Source of the DNA: DASUFH01 sp036274645
GTDB lineage: Bacteria; Acidobacteriota; Terriglobia; 20CM-2-55-15
Direction: 5' to 3'
NCBI GenBank assembly: GCA_036274645.1
Contig: DASUFH010000018.1
Coordinates: 1 to 7,591, forward strand
DNA length: 7,591 nt
Made by a program: the position numbers and the translations under genes. Under the pieces are notes generated by a model. It saw nothing but the letters and a program-made list of their open reading frames with translations. It was not told where the DNA came from and did no database searches. Positions 1 to 5,916 of this stretch are shown here, in pieces (position 1 is the first letter of the stretch; the number at the start of each line of letters is the position of its first letter).

Positions 1-1155
1 CGCGCGACGGCGTCACTGCGGGAACGGCTGCCTCGAGTGAGTTTCGGCAGCCGCTGGGTTGAACGCTCGGCGGTTGAATTGTTCCAGGAAGACATCGCGC
101 GTTTTCCAGTGCTGCTGGGCTCGCAGGACAGTGAAGATTCACTGGCAACGCTTCGCCGGGGCGAAATCCCGCGCCTCCGGGCGCTTCAGGCCTACAACAG
201 CACGGTGTATCGGTGGAACCGCGCGTGTTATGGAATCACCGGCGGGAAGCCGCATCTGCGCATTGAAAACCGTGTCCTGCCGGCCGGACCAACCGTTCTC
301 GATGAAGTCGCCAACGCCGCGTTCTTTTTCGGTATGTTGCGCGGGATGATCGCGGTATACCCGGACGTCACGCGCCTCTTGTCTTTTGAAGATGTCCGGA
401 AGAACTTCCTGTCGGCGGCGCGCGACGGCCTGGATGCCCAATTTCAGTGGATCAACGGAAAATCCATTTCAGCGCGCTCGTTGATTGCCGGGGAACTTGT
501 GCCGATGGCCAGAGCGGGTCTGGAATCGGGAAGCATCCGGCGCGCGGATATTGAGCGCTATCTTGGAGTGATTGAGGCGCGGATACCATCCGGCCGAAGT
601 GGCGCGGAATGGAGCCTGCAATCGCTGGCAAACATGAAGAACACCCGGCGGGAGACGGCGCTCACAACGCTCACGGCGGCGATCGCCCACCGGCAATGGG
701 AAACCCCGGGCCCCGCGCATGAATGGCCGCTGGCCGGGCCTGCAGAAAAGAGGACAATCAAGCGGAATATGCTCTCGATCGAAGAAGCCATGACCACGGA
801 TTTGTCCACGGTTCATCCGGACGAACCCATCGATCTCGTCGTCAATCTGATGGACTGGAGGCGCATCCGGCACGTTCCGGTGGAGGATGAGGACGGCCGC
901 CTTGCGGGACTGGTTTCCTACTTTGAAGTCATTCGTCACCTGAACCAGCGCGCTTCCGACTCCGATCCGGTCGCCGTGCGCGCGATCATGAATTCGAACC
1001 CTCTGACCGTTTCTCCGGAGGCGCGAGTTCAGGACGCGATTGCCTTGATGTCGGAGAAGAACGCCGCCTGTCTGCTGGTTGTGAAAGACAGTCGTCTTGT
1101 GGGCATCGTCACAGAACACGACGTTCTTCGCCTGACTGCGGAACTTCTGCGTTAG
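1..1155 (+). CDS. GCS2-type glutamate-cysteine-ligase-like protein with two C-terminal CBS domains (5' partial)
   Basis: The reading frame is open to the first base of the window, so the true start lies upstream; the GTG at 37 is internal because coding-like sequence continues before it. Numbering the 384 visible codons from base 1, residues 13-235 resemble the C-terminal part of the GCS2 (carboxylate-amine/glutamate-cysteine ligase) fold, with a typical H-x-R-x-E-x-R stretch at residues 85-91 (H85, R87, E89, R91) followed by an LPAGPT segment. Residues about 258-315 and 325-384 are two CBS domains: the first contains IRHVPVEDEDGRLAGLVS, the second ends LVGIVTEHDVLRL. GCS2 enzymes make amide bonds on glutamate-like carboxylates using ATP; CBS pairs commonly bind AMP, ATP or S-adenosylmethionine. 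The protein is presumably cytosolic, and nucleotide control of the ligase is inference. The N-terminal ATP-site half cannot be inspected, so true glutathione-pathway activity is unproven. The next gene, a zinc amidohydrolase, is on the same strand about 120 bases downstream. Confidence 0.83.
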   Translation, partial: RATASLRERLPRVSFGSRWVERSAVELFQEDIARFPVLLGSQDSEDSLATLRRGEIPRLRALQAYNSTVYRWNRACYGITGGKPHLRIENRVLPAGPTVLDEVANAAFFFGMLRGMIAVYPDVTRLLSFEDVRKNFLSAARDGLDAQFQWINGKSISARSLIAGELVPMARAGLESGSIRRADIERYLGVIEARIPSGRSGAEWSLQSLANMKNTRRETALTTLTAAIAHRQWETPGPAHEWPLAGPAEKRTIKRNMLSIEEAMTTDLSTVHPDEPIDLVVNLMDWRRIRHVPVEDEDGRLAGLVSYFEVIRHLNQRASDSDPVAVRAIMNSNPLTVSPEARVQDAIALMSEKNAACLLVVKDSRLVGIVTEHDVLRLTAELLR

Positions 1156-1174
1156 TCCGCATGTGGCGTCTGCT

Positions 1175-1203
1175 TTGCAGGGGCGGTCGATGACCGCCCA
1201 CAA
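1175..1203 (+). repeat. Palindromic extragenic repeat, copy A
   Basis: This 29-bp unit starts 19 bases after the stop of the CBS gene. It contains a perfect 8-bp inverted repeat, GGGCGGTC (1181-1188) and GACCGCCC (1192-1199), around a 3-base loop, flanked by TTGCAG and ACAA. It matches the reverse complement of copy B at 26 of 29 positions. The layout (extragenic, about 28 bp, imperfect palindrome, several copies nearby) fits a REP-type repeat. No RAYT transposase is present in the window. Confidence 0.8.
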
Positions 1204-1214
1204 TCTTGGCGAGC

Positions 1215-1243
1215 TTGTGGGAGGTCATAGACCGCCCCTACAA
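1215..1243 (-). repeat. Palindromic extragenic repeat, copy B (inverted partner of copy A)
   Basis: This is a 29-bp copy in the opposite orientation to copy A, 11 bases further on. Its inner stem GGGAGGTC/GACCGCCC has one A-G mismatch and an ATA loop. Together copies A and B make a long inverted repeat, 29-bp arms with 3 mismatches around an 11-base loop, which is the layout of a REPIN. It lies 32 bases before the preferred ATG of the zinc amidohydrolase, so the RNA could fold between genes 1 and 2. It is not followed by a T-run, so a standard intrinsic terminator is not supported. Confidence 0.8.
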
Positions 1244-1275
1244 GGACGGGGAAGTTCCATTGGGTGCAGACTGAT

Positions 1276-2421
1276 ATGAGTCATCCGGCTGAGCGCCTGA
1301 AACGGGTGATTGGCCGCTTCGGGAGCGGTGATGGCCCGCTGATCATCACCGTTGGAGGCATCCATGGCAACGAGCCCGCCGGCGTCACGGCCAGCCAGAG
1401 GGTGCTCGAAACACTGCGCGCCAGGAAACCCCGTTTCCGCGGTGAATATCTTGCGCTGGCGGGAAATATTCCGGCGCTCGAGGCGGGTCGCCGCTACATT
1501 GACGAAGATCTGAACCGGATCTGGCTCCCGGACCGGTTTGCGCGTCTGGACGCCGGCTTTACTCCCGCAACCATTGAGGAATTGCAGCTGAAGGAGCTGC
1601 GGGTGGAAGTTCAGCAGGCTTCGTCCCGCGCTGCGCCGGATGTGTATTTCCTCGACCTGCATTCCACGTCTGCCGCCGGATCGGCTTTTTCCATATTCGC
1701 GGACACCATGCACAACCGGCGGCTGGCCAATGCGCTGCCGTGCCCGATGGTTCTGGGGCTCGAAGAACACCTGCAGGGAACATTCCTGAATCACATCAAT
1801 GAGCTGGGTTATGCCGCCGTGGGTTTCGAAGGCGGGCAAAACGCCTCAGCAGCAGCCGTCGACGCGCACGAGCAGGGAATCTGGAAAACCTTTGTTGAAA
1901 CGGGCTGCCTTGACGCCACGGATATTCCTGAGCCGATCCGTGAAGCGCTGGAGAATGGACGAAACGCCCGCTTACCGCGCATTGTGGAGATTCGGTATCT
2001 CCATACGATCTACCCTGGCGAGGCTTTTGTCATGTGCCCGGGCTTTGAAAATCTCGCGAGTGTCAGGAAGGGCGAGACTCTTGCCCGCGACCAGCATGGT
2101 GAAATCCGGTCGCCCGAAACCGGATTCATTCTGATGCCTCTCTATCAGGCGCAGGGAACTGAAGGCTTCTTCCTGGTACGACGGGTCCGGCCGTTCTGGT
2201 TGAGGGTGTCGGCCTGGCTCCGGGCGCTCGGCGCCGGGAACATTCTTCCGTTTCTACCGGGTGTGCGACGACGGGGTGAAGACTCGCTTGTCGTGGATTC
2301 GAGGATCGCGCGCTGGCTCGTCGTCGAGGTGTTCCACCTGCTCGGGTTTCGAAGGCAGCGTCCGGAACGCGACCTTCAGGTCTTCACACGACGGCGGGAG
2401 AATCCCCGCCCGCTGCCGTAG
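1276..2421 (+). CDS. AstE/AspA-family zinc amidohydrolase (succinylglutamate desuccinylase/aspartoacylase-like)
   Basis: The family hydrolyses N-acyl amino acids or related amides with one zinc ion in a carboxypeptidase-like fold. From the ATG at 1276 (381 residues), the zinc ligands are visible in GGIHGNE (residues 27-33; H30, E33) and DLHST (H129). A DLNR motif follows NIPALEAGRRYIDE (residues 78-81), and the likely catalytic glutamate is E185 in VGFEGGQ. All key residues are intact. No signal peptide is visible, so it is probably cytosolic. A GTG at 1264 in the same frame would add four residues; I prefer the ATG because family-like sequence starts there, but neither start has a strong ribosome site. 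The last 80 or so residues form an Arg-rich tail beyond the zinc domain. The exact substrate (succinylglutamate, N-acetylaspartate or something else) cannot be read from the sequence, and no other arginine-succinyltransferase pathway gene is nearby. Its position after a GCS2-CBS ligase suggests a linked amide metabolism. Confidence 0.87.
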   Translation: MSHPAERLKRVIGRFGSGDGPLIITVGGIHGNEPAGVTASQRVLETLRARKPRFRGEYLALAGNIPALEAGRRYIDEDLNRIWLPDRFARLDAGFTPATIEELQLKELRVEVQQASSRAAPDVYFLDLHSTSAAGSAFSIFADTMHNRRLANALPCPMVLGLEEHLQGTFLNHINELGYAAVGFEGGQNASAAAVDAHEQGIWKTFVETGCLDATDIPEPIREALENGRNARLPRIVEIRYLHTIYPGEAFVMCPGFENLASVRKGETLARDQHGEIRSPETGFILMPLYQAQGTEGFFLVRRVRPFWLRVSAWLRALGAGNILPFLPGVRRRGEDSLVVDSRIARWLVVEVFHLLGFRRQRPERDLQVFTRRRENPRPLP

Positions 2422-2465
2422 GGGCCAGCCAGGCCGTTTTGCCTGTATGATAGGCGCCAATTGCC

Positions 2466-2473
2466 AAAGGAGG
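2466..2473 (+). promoter_or_regulatory. Strong Shine-Dalgarno site for the DUF3604 gene
   Basis: AAAGGAGG lies 4 bases before the ATG at 2478. It is close to a full anti-16S match, though the spacing is shorter than usual. It is the main support for starting the DUF3604 gene at 2478. Confidence 0.65.
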
Positions 2474-2477
2474 ACGA

Positions 2478-4400
2478 ATGCCGACCGAACTCTCGCGTGG
2501 ATTCCGCGCGGCTGCGCCTCGCCCGCGCTTTCTACCGCGCTGCGGCCGATTCGATGGTCGAGATTTCCGGAGAAACGGGTTGCCTGTCCGGATACTGGCC
2601 GTCGCAGCCATTGTCGTTCTGGCGTGCGTGGCCACCACAGCGCAGCAAACACCCCTGCTGTTGTGGGGTGACACGCACCTGCACACGTCGCATTCGACGG
2701 ACGCCTACGCCGGTGGCAATACGACACTCGGGCCGGCTGAAGCGTATCGCTTCGCCCGCGGTGAACCGGTCGTCCACCCCATCACGGGTGAACGAGTCCG
2801 CATCACGCGACCCCTGGATTTTCTGGTGGTGGCGGACCATTCCGACTACCTGGGGCTTCAGAAATACATGCAGATGGACGATCCTCGCCTGACCGCGACT
2901 CCGGAAGGCCGGCGCCTGCGGCAGCTGGCCATCCAGGATCCTGCCGGCGTGTTCCGCATGATTTTTGGAAACAATCCCGAATTTTCACGAGACCAGCTGG
3001 TTTCCATATTCGCCCCGATCGCCCGCCAGCCCTGGCACGACGAAATCGACGCGGCGGAACGCTACAACGAACCAGGCGTCTTTACGGCATTTGCCGGGTG
3101 GGAGTGGAGTTCGCACGCGAACAACCGCAATCTCCACCGCGTGGTTTTCACTCCGGCTGGACCCGATGCGCTCCGTTCGTTTTTTCCTTACAGCAATCTC
3201 GACAGCGTCCGGCCGGAAGACCTCTGGGCATGGCTGGAAACGACATCCAAAAGGACGGGGGCGGAGTTCGTCGCCATTCCCCACAACTCGAACATGTCCA
3301 CCGGACTGATGTTCGACATGGTGGACAGCAACGGCCGTCCGATCACCGCCGAATATGCGCGGACCCGCATGCGGTGGGAACCGGTGATGGAAGTCACGCA
3401 GGCGAAGGGCACGTCCGAAGTTCACCCCGCGCTTTCGCCGAACGACGAGTTTGCGGAGTTTGAGATTTTCCGGCGGCTGTTTTTTGCGCAGGAACCCGTT
3501 CCCGACGGTGGCGACTATGCGCGCTCCGCGCTGCTGCGTGGCCTCGAAATCGCCAGCAAAGTGGGTGTCAATCCGTATCGCCTCGGCATGATCGGCAGTT
3601 CGGATATTCACACCGGCATGTCGACCACCGAGGAAAACAGTTTTGGCGGCGCGGTGGCCCGCGATATCCGGCCGGAGACGCGCCGTGACGCGGCGGCGCG
3701 ACCATACCCGCCAAACGCGGCCGCCCGGCTCGACGCGTGGAATCTTTCGGCTTCGGGGCTGGCGGCGGTATGGGCCGCGGAGAACAGCCGGCAGGCGATT
3801 ACCCGGGCATTCCTTCGCAAAGAGGTGTACGCCACGACCGGCACGCGCATAGCCTTGCGGGTCTTTGGCGGTTTCAAATTCAAGGCGTCCGACGCTGAAG
3901 CGCGCGATATTGCGGCCGTGGGCTACTCCGGCGGAGTTCCCATGGGAGGCGATCTTGCGCACGCGCCCGGCGGCGCAGCGCCCACGCTGTTGATTCACGC
4001 AGTGAAGGATCCGTCAGGCGCCAACCTGGATCGCGTCCAGGTCGTCAAGGGCTGGATCGACAGCGCGGGCAAAACGCATGATCGTGTTTACGACGTGGTG
4101 TGGTCCGGGAATCGGACGAAAGATAGCAATGGCAAGCTGCCCGCAGTCGGAAACACCGTCGACCTCGCCCGCGCTTCCTACAAGAACACCATTGGCGCGG
4201 CCCAGCTCAGCACAGTATGGAAAGATCCGGACTTCGATCCCTCCGCGGCATCGTTTTACTACATTCGGGTTCTGGAAATTCCGACCCCCCGGCATCAGGT
4301 TTATGACGCGGTCGCGCTGGGCATGGATCCCAAAGCGACCGGTTATGCGACCACGATTCAGGAACGGGCCTATTCCACTCCGATCTGGTATATCCCGTAA
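2478..4400 (+). CDS. Exported DUF3604-family protein, PHP-like metallohydrolase fold
   Basis: This is a 640-residue protein, near the usual size of the family. DUF3604 proteins look like PHP-type metal-dependent hydrolases, but I know of no settled activity. Likely metal-site motifs are WGDTHLHT (H67, H69), VVADHSDYLG (D120, H121), GWEWSSH (E209, H213) with H220, IPHNSN (H269) and SSDIHTG (D376, H378); the ending of the catalytic part, EVYATTGTRI (residues 449-458), is also typical. The C-terminal 180 residues look like a beta-rich extension. A hydrophobic segment at about residues 36-55 is an export signal, with possible cleavage after TTA before QQ or a lipoprotein-like LAC. It is preceded by an unusual Arg-rich stretch of 34 residues. 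An in-frame TTG at 2580 with GGAG seven bases upstream would instead give a 606-residue protein with an ordinary signal peptide. The gene follows the zinc amidohydrolase by 56 bases on the same strand and could share its transcript. It probably acts in the periplasm or outside the cell. Confidence 0.9.
   Translation: MPTELSRGFRAAAPRPRFLPRCGRFDGRDFRRNGLPVRILAVAAIVVLACVATTAQQTPLLLWGDTHLHTSHSTDAYAGGNTTLGPAEAYRFARGEPVVHPITGERVRITRPLDFLVVADHSDYLGLQKYMQMDDPRLTATPEGRRLRQLAIQDPAGVFRMIFGNNPEFSRDQLVSIFAPIARQPWHDEIDAAERYNEPGVFTAFAGWEWSSHANNRNLHRVVFTPAGPDALRSFFPYSNLDSVRPEDLWAWLETTSKRTGAEFVAIPHNSNMSTGLMFDMVDSNGRPITAEYARTRMRWEPVMEVTQAKGTSEVHPALSPNDEFAEFEIFRRLFFAQEPVPDGGDYARSALLRGLEIASKVGVNPYRLGMIGSSDIHTGMSTTEENSFGGAVARDIRPETRRDAAARPYPPNAAARLDAWNLSASGLAAVWAAENSRQAITRAFLRKEVYATTGTRIALRVFGGFKFKASDAEARDIAAVGYSGGVPMGGDLAHAPGGAAPTLLIHAVKDPSGANLDRVQVVKGWIDSAGKTHDRVYDVVWSGNRTKDSNGKLPAVGNTVDLARASYKNTIGAAQLSTVWKDPDFDPSAASFYYIRVLEIPTPRHQVYDAVALGMDPKATGYATTIQERAYSTPIWYIP
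2569..2572 (+). promoter_or_regulatory. Possible internal Shine-Dalgarno for an alternative TTG start of the DUF3604 gene
   Basis: GGAG, 7 bases before the in-frame TTG at 2580, has ideal spacing. Starting there gives a protein beginning (M)PVRILAVAAIVVLAC, a conventional signal peptide. The site is short and could be chance in GC-rich DNA. Confidence 0.3.
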
Positions 4401-4428
4401 CCTGACTACGTTCGAGCAGCTTGAAACT

Positions 4429-4466
4429 TTGTGGGCGGTCATAGACAGTCATAGACCGCCCCTACA
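4429..4466 (-). repeat. Palindromic extragenic repeat, copy C, with an internal duplication
   Basis: This copy has the orientation of copy B. The stem arms GGGCGGTC (4433-4440) and GACCGCCC (4454-4461) pair perfectly, but the loop is 13 bases instead of 3 because GTCATAGAC occurs twice (GTCATAGACA then GTCATAGACC). It begins 28 bases after the DUF3604 stop and ends 23 bases from the 3' end of the convergent response-regulator gene, filling most of the 89-base gap. It could form a hairpin in transcripts from both sides. There is no T-run, so termination is only a possibility. Confidence 0.8.
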
Positions 4467-4489
4467 GCAGACGCGGACGGCGATTGCCC

Positions 4490-5914
4490 TTACCCGCGGG
4501 GCCTGAATTCTCCGGCGCGCTCGCGCTTCTTTCTGATTTCGATGCCGTGCCGTTTCACTTTCTGATTGAGAGTGGAAAGCGGAATCCGGAAGCGGTCGGC
4601 GGCTTCCGTCTGGCTCCAGCCGCACTGTTCGAGCATTTCGACGATCACGCGCTGTTCGAACGCGTCGAGCATGTCGAAAAGAGAGCTGTCGGCGGACGGC
4701 GCGAACGACGACAGGGTTGAGAATCGCGCCGAGGGCGAGACGATTTCATCCGGCAGCAGATCCCGATCGATGCGGTCCGACTGGGCCAGCACGACGGCCC
4801 GTTCGATCGCATTTTCCAGTTCGCGGACGTTTCCCGGCCAGTGATAGTCCATCAGCGACTTCAGCGCCTCGGCGCTGATGCGATAACGGGGTTTCCCGTT
4901 CTCCGCGCAGTATTTTTCGATGAAGAAGTCGACGAGTGGCGGCACGTCTTCCCGGCGTTCTCGCAGCGGCGGGACGTGAATGTTGATGACATTCAACCGG
5001 TAGTACAGGTCCTCGCGAAAGCGTCCCTCTTCGACCATACGTTTGAGATCGGCATTGGTGGCGGCGATGATTCGCACGTCGACCTTGATATTTTCCACGC
5101 CGCCCAGCCGCATGAACTCCCGTTCCTGAATGACGCGAAGCAGCTTCGCCTGCGTTTCAAAGCCCAGGGTGCCGATTTCATCGAAGAAGATCGTTCCCTG
5201 GTCCGCCACTTCAAACAGGCCTCGCTTGGGAGCGACAGCGCTGGTGAAGGCGCCACGGACGTGACCGAAAAGCATGCTTTCCAGCAGATCGTGCGGCATG
5301 CTCCCGCTGTTGACCGGCACAAAAGCTTTTTCAGCCCGCGGACTCTTCAGGTGGATGGCCTTGGCGATGAGTTCCTTTCCGGATCCGCTCTCCCCCTGAA
5401 CCAGGATGGTGCTGCGGCTGGGGGCCGCTTGAGTCACCAGGTCGAGCACCTTCAGAATGCGGTCGCTCTTGCCGATGATGTTGTCGTAGCCGAATCGCGC
5501 CCGTAGCGCCCGGCGCAACTCGACGTTTTCGCTCATCAGCTGACGTTGGCGAATGGCGTTGCGGACGATCACGAGAAGCTTCTCATTGTCCCAGGGCTTG
5601 GCGACGTAGTCGTAGGCGCCTTCCTTGATTGCCGTAACGGCCGTTTCGATCACCGCCATGGCGGTAACGATGATCACCGGAAGCGTCGGGTCAATGTTCT
5701 TGATTTCGCGCTGTACCTCCATGCCCGAGCGGTCCGGCAGCATGAGGTCCAGGAGAACGAGATCGTAGGAATTCTCCGCGACCGCCCGGATTCCCTCCTC
5801 ACCGGTAGCGGCTGTCGCGGTCGACAGACCTTCGGTGTTCAGAAGAAGCTCGAAGGCTTCGCGGATCTCTTCTTCGTCGTCGATGATAAGAACTGTTGCC
5901 TTGCGTCTGGACAT
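4490..5914 (-). CDS. NtrC-family sigma-54-dependent response regulator
   Basis: This has full NtrC architecture. Numbering from the ATG at 5914 (474 residues), the receiver domain spans about 6-120, with acidic pair D12/D13, phosphoacceptor D56, T84 and K106. The AAA+ sigma-54 interaction domain (about 144-370) has Walker A GESGSGKE (174-181), Walker B TIFFDEIG (241-248), the arginine-rich RFREDLYYRLN and WPGNVREL (359-366). A Fis-type helix-turn-helix lies at about 415-460 (SQTEAADRFRIPLSTLNQKV). The sigma-54 contact loop reads GAFTSA (221-226), not GAFTGA, and ESMLFGH replaces the common ESELFGH just before it. A TTG at 5920 in frame would overlap the kinase stop and add two residues; ATG is preferred as the commoner start. 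The gene is separated from the upstream kinase stop by only two bases, so it is surely in the same operon and probably coupled in translation. On phosphorylation it should activate sigma-54 promoters; its targets are not evident here. Confidence 0.95.
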   Translation of the reverse strand: MSRRKATVLIIDDEEEIREAFELLLNTEGLSTATAATGEEGIRAVAENSYDLVLLDLMLPDRSGMEVQREIKNIDPTLPVIIVTAMAVIETAVTAIKEGAYDYVAKPWDNEKLLVIVRNAIRQRQLMSENVELRRALRARFGYDNIIGKSDRILKVLDLVTQAAPSRSTILVQGESGSGKELIAKAIHLKSPRAEKAFVPVNSGSMPHDLLESMLFGHVRGAFTSAVAPKRGLFEVADQGTIFFDEIGTLGFETQAKLLRVIQEREFMRLGGVENIKVDVRIIAATNADLKRMVEEGRFREDLYYRLNVINIHVPPLRERREDVPPLVDFFIEKYCAENGKPRYRISAEALKSLMDYHWPGNVRELENAIERAVVLAQSDRIDRDLLPDEIVSPSARFSTLSSFAPSADSSLFDMLDAFEQRVIVEMLEQCGWSQTEAADRFRIPLSTLNQKVKRHGIEIRKKRERAGEFRPRG

Positions 5915-5916
5915 GT

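Noticed and set aside
469..1203. Minus-strand open frame (244 codons) opposite the CBS region
   Set aside because: The plus strand encodes clear CBS domains; the antisense product has low-complexity composition and runs into the repeat.
1175..1243. Paired repeats as a two-unit CRISPR array
   Set aside because: The units are inverted rather than direct, the spacer is 11 bases, and no cas gene is present.
2430..2445. CAGGC/GCCTG hairpin with CGTTTT loop after the amidohydrolase gene as a terminator
   Set aside because: The stem is only 5 bp and no T-run follows it; too weak to call.
2446..2451. TATGAT as a -10 box before the DUF3604 gene
   Set aside because: No TTGACA-like -35 is found at 16-18 bases, and the TG is directly adjacent rather than one base away, so the extended -10 pattern is not met. 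A chance match is likely.
2453..2465. GGCGCC...TTGCC as a sigma-54 promoter for the DUF3604 gene
   Set aside because: The spacing between the GG and GC elements is 8 rather than 10 bases, and transcription would start at the ribosome site.
3032..3037. TGGCAC as a sigma-54 -24 element
   Set aside because: It lies within the DUF3604 coding region and no TTGC is found at the required distance.
2985..3998. Long minus-strand open frame (337 codons) opposite the DUF3604 gene
   Set aside because: It lies wholly antisense to a well-recognised protein, is rich in Arg, Gly and His as expected of a GC-rich shadow frame, and shows no known motif.
4841..5506. Plus-strand open frame (221 codons) opposite the AAA+ domain
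   Set aside because: It is a shadow of the highly conserved NtrC central domain; no independent start signal or family was recognised.
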